Shown in pieces: positions 10,618 to 19,562 of a stretch of DNA of 64,000 bases (its first letter is position 1; every line of letters begins with the position of its first letter). The DNA is from Aquimarina algiphila. Its GTDB lineage: Bacteria; Bacteroidota; Bacteroidia; Flavobacteriales; Flavobacteriaceae. Below the pieces are notes generated by a model. The model was given only the letters and a program-made list of their open reading frames with translations, was not told the origin of the DNA and did not search any database. The stretch lies in assembly GCF_007489275.1 (NCBI RefSeq), contig NZ_VLNR01000034.1, positions 1 through 64,000 of the forward strand, written 5' to 3'. A program made the position numbers and the translations under genes.

Positions 10618-11661
10618 ATGAATAGAAGAAAATTTCTACATAAATCAGTATGTGCTTCTGCTGGGATACTTACTTTACCAATGTATTCTGGAGCGTATAC
10701 TTTTGATGATCATAAAGATTTGATTATTGGGCATAATTCTCATCGCTACAAGGTGGATTTGAACTGGGGAAATTTGAATGCAGAAAAAGTTCCGGTAAAG
10801 GACTGTCATGAAATTATTCAGGATTCTAAAGGAAGAATTGTTATGCTTACCAACCATATCAAAAATAACATTATTGTATATGATAAATCAGGAAAGTTAT
10901 TAGAAACTTGGGGAACTACATATCCAGGAGGTCACGGTTTAACGCTTTCTGTTGAAAATGGAGAAGATTTTTTGTTCATTACTGACTATGAACGTCACCA
11001 GATTATTAAGACTACAATTGATGGTAAAGAGGTAATGACAATTGATTATCCAGCAGATACAGGAAAGTATAAAAGTAAAGAAGAATTTAAACCCACCGAG
11101 ACTACAGTTTTAAAAAACGGAGAGTTTTATGTTGCTGATGGCTACGGAAATCAATTCATATTACATTATAATCACAAAGGAGAACTTCTAAATATATTTG
11201 GAGGAAAAGGAACAGAAAATGATCAGTTTTTAAATGCTCATGGTATTTGTCTTGATCAAAGAGATGAGGCAAATCCAATACTTTTAATTACAGCAAGAGA
11301 ACAAAACAAATTAAAGAGATTTAGTTTAGATGGTAATTACTTATCATCTATAGAAGTTCCCGGGGCTCTCATTTGCCGACCGGTAATTTATGGTAATGAA
11401 ATCTATTTTGCTGTTTTAAAATCAAGAAGTGCATCACATAATGGTTCAGGATTTCTTTTGATTATGGATGATAAGAACGAAGTAATTTCTTGTCCAGGAG
11501 CAACACAACCGATATATCAAAATAATTCATTAAAAGAATTGTATCAAACCATAAAATTATTTCAACATCCTCATGATGTATGCATAGATGAAGAAGGTAA
11601 TATGTATGTAGCACAATGGAATTCTGGACAAACATACCCTATAAAACTAACCAGAGTATGA
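10618..11661 (+). CDS. NHL-repeat beta-propeller protein with twin-arginine signal
   Basis: 347 residues. The start MNRRKFLHKS is a Tat-type signal with a following hydrophobic stretch (SAGILTLPMYSGA). The rest shows NHL-type blades: VKDCHEIIQDSKGRIVML, GHGLTLSVENGEDFLFITDY, FYVADGYGNQFILHYNHKG, GTENDQFLNAHGICLD and HPHDVCIDEEGNMYVAQWNSG. The blade pattern suggests a six-bladed propeller, which usually binds ligands rather than catalyses. Its stop (11659-11661) overlaps the next start as ATGA, so translation is probably coupled. It is the second Tat-exported protein beside heme proteins, which hints at cofactor loading or complex formation before export. That part is inference. Confidence 0.8.
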   Translation: MNRRKFLHKSVCASAGILTLPMYSGAYTFDDHKDLIIGHNSHRYKVDLNWGNLNAEKVPVKDCHEIIQDSKGRIVMLTNHIKNNIIVYDKSGKLLETWGTTYPGGHGLTLSVENGEDFLFITDYERHQIIKTTIDGKEVMTIDYPADTGKYKSKEEFKPTETTVLKNGEFYVADGYGNQFILHYNHKGELLNIFGGKGTENDQFLNAHGICLDQRDEANPILLITAREQNKLKRFSLDGNYLSSIEVPGALICRPVIYGNEIYFAVLKSRSASHNGSGFLLIMDDKNEVISCPGATQPIYQNNSLKELYQTIKLFQHPHDVCIDEEGNMYVAQWNSGQTYPIKLTRV

Positions 11662-12488
11662 AATATATAGTAGTCATAGTATTGGTTGTATGTGTTTATT
11701 CTTGTAAAAAGAATAATAAAGAAAATGAATTTACTAAAACCTATGTGCAAAAAGAAGAAATACAGTTAGTCAACCCTAAGATTATTGTAAATAATGTGAT
11801 TATCGACACTTCTTCATCAATTATTGCTTCATTGCCATTAGATCAAACAGTAATTCGTTATACTACAGATGGTAATGAACCAACAGAAACATCAGAAAAG
11901 TATACAGATATAATTTCAATTTCAGAATCCGGGACCTATACATTTAAAGCATTTCATCCTGAATTTAAATCCAGTGGATCAGAACAGGTATCCTTTTTTA
12001 AAAAAGGAATTGATGTTGACATTTTTTCCTTGATTACTCCTTTAAATAAACAATACCCAGGACAAGGAGAGAGTACATTAGTGAATCATAAAAAAGGAAC
12101 CTTAAACTTTAGAGATGGAGAATGGATTGGAGTTACTGAACCATTTATAGCAATAATCGATTTTAAAACTAAGATATTTTTAGATTCTGTAGATATAGGA
12201 TATTTGGTGAATACAGATGCATGGATTTTTCCTATTCAAAATGTGTCTATTGCTTTTTCAGAAAATGGGGCGGATTTTACAGATATTGAACCTCAGGAAG
12301 CATTAGAAAAAATAAAGACTGGTAGTACCAAATTAGATAATATTCATATTCCAGTTGCTAAGAAATTAAAAAAACTAAAGATTAAAATTTCCAATGTAAC
12401 ATCAATCCCCAAATGGCATCAAGGTAAAGGTAATCCTGCCTGGTTGTTTATGGATGAATGGATTTTTAACGCCAAAATCTCTAATTAA
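11658..12488 (+). CDS. CHB_HEX_C/discoidin-like carbohydrate-binding lipoprotein
   Basis: The start is ATG 11658, in an ATGA overlap with the previous stop, giving 276 residues and a lipoprotein signal (CVYSC). Starting further upstream would put a hydrophilic stretch before the signal. Residues about 60-115 form a chitobiase/beta-hexosaminidase C-terminal-type domain (IRYTTDGNEPTETSEKY). Residues about 135-276 form a galactose-binding-like module with DGEWIGV, TDAWIFPIQNVSIAFSENG and IPKWHQGKGNPAWLFMDEW. Both domains recur, in the same order, at the end of the next gene's product. It has no catalytic motif and probably acts as a binding or assembly subunit. Confidence 0.75.
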   Translation: MKYIVVIVLVVCVYSCKKNNKENEFTKTYVQKEEIQLVNPKIIVNNVIIDTSSSIIASLPLDQTVIRYTTDGNEPTETSEKYTDIISISESGTYTFKAFHPEFKSSGSEQVSFFKKGIDVDIFSLITPLNKQYPGQGESTLVNHKKGTLNFRDGEWIGVTEPFIAIIDFKTKIFLDSVDIGYLVNTDAWIFPIQNVSIAFSENGADFTDIEPQEALEKIKTGSTKLDNIHIPVAKKLKKLKIKISNVTSIPKWHQGKGNPAWLFMDEWIFNAKISN

Positions 12489-14596
12489 TGAATCTTATAA
12501 TATCTCATATATGTTGTATGTTTCTGAGTGTAATACCACTTGTTGAAACAACTGGTACATCAGAATTTGTGTTGTTTTTAGGTCGTTTTCATCCTCTGAT
12601 ATTACATTTACCTATTGGTGGGTTACTATTAGTGTTTTATTTTGATATCGTTGGGCGTATTCGCAAGAATTACCCCGAAACTCTTATTGAAAATGGATTA
12701 GGATTCAGTGCGTTTTTTGCAATTTTGGCTTGTGTATTGGGGTATTTTTTATCCTTAGAAGGTGGTTATGAAGAAAATACAACTAATATTCATATGTGGA
12801 CAGGAATTGCTACTGCAATTTTGATTACTTTCTTATTCTTACTAAAGAGATCTACTCTTGAAAGCCTAAAAAAACTATTCTTCCCTTTATTCGTAAGTAC
12901 TATAATTTTGATTAGTATAACTGGACATTATGGGAGTACGCTAACGCATGGAGATGATTTTATTACACAATATTCTCCTTTAAAAACAAAAAAAAACAAA
13001 CCTCAGGTTATTGATAGTCTTCATTATTTTTCTGATGTGATATATCCTATTTTAGAAGCTAAATGTATACAATGTCATAATGCAACAAAGCAAAAAGGAG
13101 AATTATCCCTTATTTCTGAAGTCATGATTCTCAAAGGAGGAAAAAATGGTAAGCTGATAGAGAAAGGAAATGCTTTGAATAGCCATATAATTGAGCGAAT
13201 TTTATTGCCTTTAGAAGATGAAAAACATATGCCTCCAACCGGAAAAAATCAAATATCTACAGATGAATTATGGCTGTTAGAACATTGGATAAATAACGGT
13301 GCCGATTTTAATGTGAAGGCGTTGGCATATCAAGAAAATGATACATTAATTAATCTTTTAGAAAATTATGTAGAAGAGGATGTTGAAATTATAGCAGAAG
13401 CTTCTATAGCGGCATTAAACGATGTGGTGAATTCAGGGTTTTTGGTTTATAGAATTGCGATAGATAAGCCACAATTGAGTGCTAAATTTGTTAGAGACTC
13501 TATAACCACAGATGCAATAAAATCATTAAAAGGTATAGCAGAACAATTAGTAGAATTAGAGTTAAATAATACTACTTTAACAGATGATATGACTAAAGGA
13601 TTAAAGGAACTTAAACGATTGGAGAAATTACGTTTGGATAACACCAAAATTTCAAATACAACTCTTAATCATTTGGTTAACCTAAAAAAACTAAAAGTTT
13701 TAAATGTACACCATACAGAAATAGATAATGAGGGAATAACAACTATTGTAGAGGAAATTGCTCCAGATGATATTTATGTATGGAATACACAAGTAGATAA
13801 AAAATATGCTAAACAGTTAATGAAAAGTAGTCCGACCATCATCCATCATGGTGTTTTTGAGGGATTTGCAGAAATTAAAGCTTTAAAATCTCCTACCCTT
13901 ATTACAGAGCAAACTATTTTTTCTGATAGTTTAATGATTACATTTAATAATCCATTGCGTAAAGCAAAATTATATTATACGATAGACGGTACAGATCCGG
14001 ATAGTACTTCTATCAGGTATACTGCACCTATAAAAATTACTAATTCTATAAAGTTAAAGGCTTTATTATATCAAGACGAATGGTTACCAAGCCCAATTAT
14101 GGAAGAAGACTTTTTTAAAATAAAATATAAGATTAAAGATTTTAATATGGTACATCAACCATCTGCCAAATATCCGGGAGCTCAAAAAGTTTTTGATTTT
14201 ATAAAAGGAAGTTCTGTTTTTTCTGATGGAAACTGGACAGGATATGAGGGTGATAATTTGATCACTACAATTAATTTTGATGAGCCTAAGGTGATTCAAA
14301 ATGTATCGGTAAGTTGTTTAAGAGATGCCGGATCATGGATTTTATTTCCCAAAAAAATAGAAGTCTATACCAAAAATGAAAATACAGCTTTTCAAAAAAT
14401 TGTAGAAATGGATTATGACGCAACTAATGAGGAAGAAGCTAAAGAAATCAGTAAAAAGAATTTTAGTTTAAAAATACCACAAACTAATGCCAAATATATT
14501 AAGATAGTAGTACACAATGCAGGTAAACTTCCTGATTGGCACCAGGGAGCAGGTAAAGCCCCATGGCTTTTTGTCGATGAGATATTAATACAATAA
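12488..14596 (+). CDS. Membrane DUF2231-cytochrome c-LRR-CHB_HEX-discoidin multidomain protein
   Basis: 702 residues; its ATG overlaps the preceding TAA by one base. The order is: four or five membrane segments in the first ~155 residues (DUF2231-like, FHPLILHLPIGGLLLVFYFD); a planctomycete-type cytochrome c domain with C193-IQC-H197 and a distal MPP; three or four leucine-rich repeats (about 345-430); a CHB_HEX_C domain (about 480-530, LYYTIDGTDPDSTSIRY); and a galactose-binding-like module to the end (NWTGYEG, DWHQGAGKAPWLFVDE). It plausibly passes electrons between membrane and an extracytoplasmic partner while its tail holds sugar. The function is not established. Confidence 0.8.
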   Translation: MNLIISHICCMFLSVIPLVETTGTSEFVLFLGRFHPLILHLPIGGLLLVFYFDIVGRIRKNYPETLIENGLGFSAFFAILACVLGYFLSLEGGYEENTTNIHMWTGIATAILITFLFLLKRSTLESLKKLFFPLFVSTIILISITGHYGSTLTHGDDFITQYSPLKTKKNKPQVIDSLHYFSDVIYPILEAKCIQCHNATKQKGELSLISEVMILKGGKNGKLIEKGNALNSHIIERILLPLEDEKHMPPTGKNQISTDELWLLEHWINNGADFNVKALAYQENDTLINLLENYVEEDVEIIAEASIAALNDVVNSGFLVYRIAIDKPQLSAKFVRDSITTDAIKSLKGIAEQLVELELNNTTLTDDMTKGLKELKRLEKLRLDNTKISNTTLNHLVNLKKLKVLNVHHTEIDNEGITTIVEEIAPDDIYVWNTQVDKKYAKQLMKSSPTIIHHGVFEGFAEIKALKSPTLITEQTIFSDSLMITFNNPLRKAKLYYTIDGTDPDSTSIRYTAPIKITNSIKLKALLYQDEWLPSPIMEEDFFKIKYKIKDFNMVHQPSAKYPGAQKVFDFIKGSSVFSDGNWTGYEGDNLITTINFDEPKVIQNVSVSCLRDAGSWILFPKKIEVYTKNENTAFQKIVEMDYDATNEEEAKEISKKNFSLKIPQTNAKYIKIVVHNAGKLPDWHQGAGKAPWLFVDEILIQ

Positions 14597-14606
14597 ACCA
14601 GAACTA

Positions 14607-16955
14607 ATGAAAGTAAAAAGTACTATATATGCTATAGTTATAATGTTATTAGGATGTAATTCAGACCAGAAAAATGAAGAAGTTGTAAGCCAAAATAATA
14701 TAGATAAAGAAAGTAAAACAAGCTTGATTGATTATGTAAATCCTTTAATGGGAACAGATTCTGCGTTTGATTTATCAAATGGAAATACATACCCGGCAAT
14801 TGCAACACCATGGGGAATGAATTTCTGGACACCTATGACTTCAAAAATGGGTGATGGTTGGACATATAAATATGATGAAAATACAATAAGAGGAATTAAA
14901 CAAACACATCAGCCCAGTCCATGGATTAACGATTATGCAGCATTTTCATTTATGGCAATTACAGGAGATCTTAAATATAAAGAAGAAGAAAGAGCTTCTT
15001 GGTTTTCTCATAAAGCAGAAATAGTGAAACCAAATCATTATAAAGTATATTTAGCAGATTATGATATAGTAGCTGAGGTTTCTCCAACAGAACGAGCTGC
15101 ACATTTTAGATTTACTTTTCCAGAAGCAAAGCAATCTTATATTATGTTGGATGCTTTTTTTAAAGGATCAATGGTGAAAATTATCCCCGAAGAACGAAAA
15201 ATTATTGGGTATTGTAGAAATAATAGCGGTGGAGTTCCAGATAATTTTCATAACTATTTTGTAGCACAATTTGATAAAGATTTCGAAGTAAACCATACTT
15301 GGGGAGATGAATGGAAATTACTAGAGAATTCATTAGAAAATAAAGGAGAACACGTAGGGGCTATTATTGGTTTTAAAACCAAAAAAGGAGAAAAAGTACA
15401 TATAAAAGTGGCATCTTCTTTTATTAGTCCAGAACAAGCACAATTAAATCTAAATAGAGAGATCGGCACTGATACATTTGAGCAAACTAAAATCAAGGCT
15501 AAACAAGCGTGGGAAAAGGAATTAAATAGAATTAAGATCGAAGATGATAATGTAGATAACATCAAAACTTTTTATTCCTGCTTATACAGGGTGCTGCTTT
15601 TTCCGAGGAAGTTTTATGAGTTTAATGAAAAAAATGAAATACTACATTATAGTCCATACAATGGAAAAGTGTTACCGGGATATATGTTTACAGATAATGG
15701 TTTCTGGGACACGTTTAGGGCGGTTTTTCCTTTCTTTAATATGATGTACCCCGAATTAAACGGTAAAATCATGAAAGGCCTTGCAAACACATATAAAGAA
15801 TCTGGCTGGCTTCCAGAATGGGCAAGTCCAGGGCATAGAGATTGTATGATAGGATCTAATTCGGCACCAATTATTGCCGATGCATTCCTAAAAGGAATAC
15901 CAGATATAGATACAGAAACTTTATTCGAGGCCATACTCAAAAATGCAACAACTTCAGAAGGGAGGCCTTTGTCTAATGGAAACGAAATACGGTCTGTAGG
16001 GAGAGAAGGAATTGACTACTATAACAAATTAGGGTATGTGCCATACGATGTAAAAATCAATGAAAATGCTGCACGTACATTAGAATATGCTTATGCTGAT
16101 TTTACAATTGCTAAGATGGCAGAAAAATTAGGAAAAAAGGAGGTTGCAAATACATTCTATAAACGATCTCAGAATTATAAGAATTTATTTGATCCATCTA
16201 CCAAATTGATGCGCGGTAAAAATGTAGATGGTAGTTTTCAAACTCCCTTTAATCCTTTAAAATGGGGAGATGCTTTTACAGAGGGAAATAGCTTACATTA
16301 TACATGGTCTGTTTTTCATGATATAGAAGGTCTGATTCAGTTAATGGGAGGAAAAACAGAATTCGAAAAGCAATTAGATAACGTATTTGAAATGCCCCCA
16401 GAGTTTGATGCATCATACTATGGATTTACAATTCATGAAATAAGAGAAATGCAAATTGTGAATATGGGGAATTATGCTCACGGTAATCAACCCATTCAGC
16501 ATATGATTTATTTATACAATTATGCTAATGTTCCTTATAAAACACAGGAGAAAATTCGGGAAGTATTAACCAAATTATACTCTGCAACACCAGATGGATA
16601 TTGTGGAGACGAAGATAATGGACAAACTTCTGCCTGGTATGTTTTTAGTGCATTAGGGTTTTATCCAGTTACTCCTGGAGTAGATCAATATGTAATAGGA
16701 AGCCCCTTGTTTAAAAAAGCGACAATTACCCTAGAAAATGGTAATGAATTTATAATTAGCGCCTCTAATAATTCTAAACAAAATGTATATGTTCAATCAG
16801 CTTCACTTAATAATGTAGTCTATAATAATAGCTATTTAAATTTTGATACAATTCAACAAGGAGGGGAATTAAATTTTATGATGGAGAAAGTTCCTAATAA
16901 AGATTGGGCAAATACAGATGAAGCTGTACCATATTCGTTAAGCAAAGTGAAGTAA
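14607..16955 (+). CDS. GH92 alpha-mannosidase lipoprotein (copy 2)
   Basis: 782 residues with lipobox Cys17 (IMLLGC). The opening differs from copy 1: YVNPLMGTDSAFDLSNGNTY followed by ATPWGMNFWTPMT. The candidate catalytic acid is E559 (TEGNSLHYTW), the substrate motif is H625-GNQPIQH, and the base region is C666-GDEDNGQTSAW. The Glu of the GNEP motif is Gln here and the first His of the HH pair is replaced, so its linkage or aglycone preference probably differs from copy 1. It begins 10 bases after the multidomain cytochrome gene, so the redox cassette and the mannosidases are in the same transcription unit. Confidence 0.92.
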   Translation: MKVKSTIYAIVIMLLGCNSDQKNEEVVSQNNIDKESKTSLIDYVNPLMGTDSAFDLSNGNTYPAIATPWGMNFWTPMTSKMGDGWTYKYDENTIRGIKQTHQPSPWINDYAAFSFMAITGDLKYKEEERASWFSHKAEIVKPNHYKVYLADYDIVAEVSPTERAAHFRFTFPEAKQSYIMLDAFFKGSMVKIIPEERKIIGYCRNNSGGVPDNFHNYFVAQFDKDFEVNHTWGDEWKLLENSLENKGEHVGAIIGFKTKKGEKVHIKVASSFISPEQAQLNLNREIGTDTFEQTKIKAKQAWEKELNRIKIEDDNVDNIKTFYSCLYRVLLFPRKFYEFNEKNEILHYSPYNGKVLPGYMFTDNGFWDTFRAVFPFFNMMYPELNGKIMKGLANTYKESGWLPEWASPGHRDCMIGSNSAPIIADAFLKGIPDIDTETLFEAILKNATTSEGRPLSNGNEIRSVGREGIDYYNKLGYVPYDVKINENAARTLEYAYADFTIAKMAEKLGKKEVANTFYKRSQNYKNLFDPSTKLMRGKNVDGSFQTPFNPLKWGDAFTEGNSLHYTWSVFHDIEGLIQLMGGKTEFEKQLDNVFEMPPEFDASYYGFTIHEIREMQIVNMGNYAHGNQPIQHMIYLYNYANVPYKTQEKIREVLTKLYSATPDGYCGDEDNGQTSAWYVFSALGFYPVTPGVDQYVIGSPLFKKATITLENGNEFIISASNNSKQNVYVQSASLNNVVYNNSYLNFDTIQQGGELNFMMEKVPNKDWANTDEAVPYSLSKVK

Positions 16956-17021
16956 ATTTCCAAAATAATCCAAGGCCATGTAAGGTTAATGAATTCAAAA
17001 GTTTTTAATTTAATATAAAGA

Positions 17022-19328
17022 ATGATTATTAATATTTTAAAAAAGAATTGTGCACTCAAATTATTAACAATAATTATAATTGTTTTTTCCTCTTGTCAAA
17101 AAGAAAATAAACCAAAAACTAAGATAGAACGAACTCAGGAATACTTAAAAAAAGATTTTACTCAATATGTCAATCCATTTATAGGAACATCCAATTTTGG
17201 TACCACCAATCCAGGGCCTATAGCCGTTCGAGGAATGGCCAGTGTTTCTCCTTTTAATGTTTCAGGAAATCAAAACTTACCATTAGAAAAAGATAATCGT
17301 TGGTTGTCAACACCATATATCCATGAGAACACATTTTTGACGGGGTTTAGTCATGTTAATTTAAGCGGTGTAGGATGCCCAGAGTTAGGAGTGATTACTG
17401 CCATGCCTACTACAGGAGATATACAGACCGATTATCTTACATATGGATCTACATATTCTAACGAAATTTCAGAAGTAGGATACTATTCAAATATATTAGA
17501 TAAATATAATATTATCGTAGAAACTACTGCTACGACAAGAGTAGGAGTGAGTATGTATTCTTTCCCTAAAGGCACTGCGAATATTTTACTCAATTTAGGA
17601 TTAGGACTAACAAATGAACAAGGTGGAAGAATAAAAGTAGTTTCTCCCACTGAAATAGAAGGAACACGCTCTGTAGGATCATTTTGTTACTATAAACCAG
17701 AAGAAGCATATCCTGTTTATTTTGTAGCAAAATTTTCTGTACCAGCTGATGAGTTTGGAGTATGGGAAAAGCCAAATACATATCAAGGAGTGGAAGCCGA
17801 ATGGATGAAAGAGTATAATGGAAAAACAAGAATAAAAAAAGGATTCACAAAAGAAGTAACCGGTGATAGTATAGGTGGATATATGAGATATCATTTTGAT
17901 ACTCCTACAAAAGTAGAAATGAAAATAGGAATATCCTATGTAAGTATAAAAAATGCTCGTGAAAATTTAGAAAAAGAAACTTTAAAAAAAGGATTTAAAC
18001 AAATTAGAAAAGAAACGAGAACAGAATGGAATCAATATTTATCAAAAATCGAAGTAGAAGGAGGTAAAAAAGAAGATAAAATAAAATTTTATACGGCATT
18101 ATATCATACAGGAATTCATCCAAATACGCTTAATGATATAAATGGTGAATATCCTAAAATGAGAACCCGAGAGACTTTAAATACAGAGGGGACTCGATAT
18201 ACTGTTTTTTCCCTTTGGGATACGTATAGAAATCTACATCAATTGATGAGTTTGGTTTATCCAAAACAACAATCTGATATGGTAAAAAGTATGTTACAGA
18301 TTTATGATGAAACAGGATGGCTCCCAAAATGGGAGTTAAATGCTACAGAGACAACAACTATGGTTGGCGATCCAGCAGGGATAATCATTGCTGATACATA
18401 TCTTAAAGGAATCAAAGATTTTGATATAGAAAAAGCATATGAGGCAATGTTAAAAAGTGCAGATCAATTAATTGATAATCCATTACGCCCGGGAATTAAA
18501 GATTATATCGAAAAAGGATACTTAACAACAAAAACAATACATAGTGGATCTGTTTCAACCACACAAGAATATAACATTACAGATTTTGCAATATCAAAAT
18601 TAGCACAAGAGCTTGGTAAAGAGAAAGATTATCAACGTTTTTTAGATCGCTCAGTATCCTATAGAAAACTTTTTGATGAAGAATTCAATCTATTGCGTCC
18701 AAAAAATAATGATGGAAGCTGGCTGTCTCCATATAACCCAGAAACGGGGGCTAATTTTGTAAAAAACCTTGGCTTTATAGAAGGAAATGCATGGCAATAT
18801 ACCTTTATGGTGTCCCATGATGTGGAAGGGCTAAAAGACCTTATGGGAGGAGAAAAGTTATTCGAACAACAGTTACAAAAAGTTTTTGATAACAAGCAAT
18901 ATGATATGGCTAACGAACCTGATATTGCTTATCCTTTTTTGTTTAACTATGTAAAAGGAAAGGAATGGAAGACCCAAAAAACCGTAAATGATCTATTAGA
19001 AACATATTATAAAAATACTCCAGATGGATTACCAGGGAATGATGATACAGGAACTATGTCTGCTTGGGCAATATTTTCAATGATGGGTATATATCCTATA
19101 ACACCGGCAAAACCAATATATACATTTTGCGCACCAAAATTTGAAAAAATAACTATTCATTTAAATAAAGAATATTATAAAAATGAAACTTTAGTGATTA
19201 CTTCTAATACTACTAATAAAGAAAAATTTATAGAGTCTATTAAGATAAATAATGAGAATTTAGATAGTTTTTTTATTTCACATGAACAACTTATAAACTC
19301 AAAAAAGCTAAGTTTTTATCTAAAATAA
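17022..19328 (+). CDS. GH92 alpha-mannosidase lipoprotein (copy 3)
   Basis: 768 residues with lipobox Cys25 (IIVFSSC). The GH92 N-terminal domain opens QYVNPFIGTSNFGTTNPGP. The candidate acid is E587 (IEGNAWQYTF), the base region is G672-NDDTGTMSAW, but the substrate motif reads A630-NEPDIAYPFLF, with no histidine pair. That form is typical of a separate GH92 subgroup, so a third linkage specificity is likely. Sixty-six bases separate it from copy 2, and 234 bases separate it from SusC, where a new promoter may lie. Confidence 0.92.
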   Translation: MIINILKKNCALKLLTIIIIVFSSCQKENKPKTKIERTQEYLKKDFTQYVNPFIGTSNFGTTNPGPIAVRGMASVSPFNVSGNQNLPLEKDNRWLSTPYIHENTFLTGFSHVNLSGVGCPELGVITAMPTTGDIQTDYLTYGSTYSNEISEVGYYSNILDKYNIIVETTATTRVGVSMYSFPKGTANILLNLGLGLTNEQGGRIKVVSPTEIEGTRSVGSFCYYKPEEAYPVYFVAKFSVPADEFGVWEKPNTYQGVEAEWMKEYNGKTRIKKGFTKEVTGDSIGGYMRYHFDTPTKVEMKIGISYVSIKNARENLEKETLKKGFKQIRKETRTEWNQYLSKIEVEGGKKEDKIKFYTALYHTGIHPNTLNDINGEYPKMRTRETLNTEGTRYTVFSLWDTYRNLHQLMSLVYPKQQSDMVKSMLQIYDETGWLPKWELNATETTTMVGDPAGIIIADTYLKGIKDFDIEKAYEAMLKSADQLIDNPLRPGIKDYIEKGYLTTKTIHSGSVSTTQEYNITDFAISKLAQELGKEKDYQRFLDRSVSYRKLFDEEFNLLRPKNNDGSWLSPYNPETGANFVKNLGFIEGNAWQYTFMVSHDVEGLKDLMGGEKLFEQQLQKVFDNKQYDMANEPDIAYPFLFNYVKGKEWKTQKTVNDLLETYYKNTPDGLPGNDDTGTMSAWAIFSMMGIYPITPAKPIYTFCAPKFEKITIHLNKEYYKNETLVITSNTTNKEKFIESIKINNENLDSFFISHEQLINSKKLSFYLK

Positions 19329-19411
19329 CGTTTGTTTCTTAATCTAGATTTAACATTAGTTATAATAAAATAGGGCTTTATCTGTTAAAAAAACAAAAAA
19401 AAACCAGTATC

Positions 19412-19419
19412 AAACGTTT
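19412..19419. promoter_or_regulatory. LacI-operator-like palindrome upstream of SusC
   Basis: AAACGTTT, within CAAACGTTTTCG, has the central CG and flanking A/T arms common to LacI-family operators. It lies 143 bases before the SusC start, in the 234-base gap. No LacI, hybrid two-component or ECF/anti-sigma regulator gene is present in this window, so the binding protein is unknown. An 8-base palindrome can arise by chance. Confidence 0.2.
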
Positions 19420-19562
19420 TCGTAATAGTGTTCTTTAACTTTTCAGCATCGTCATTGGTCGAAAAACTTTCCAAAAAGTTAATGATATTATAACATTTAT
19501 ACTGGCTTTTATTAAAGTCTGGGAGAATGTAAATCAATTTAATGTAAACTAAAAAATCAAGT

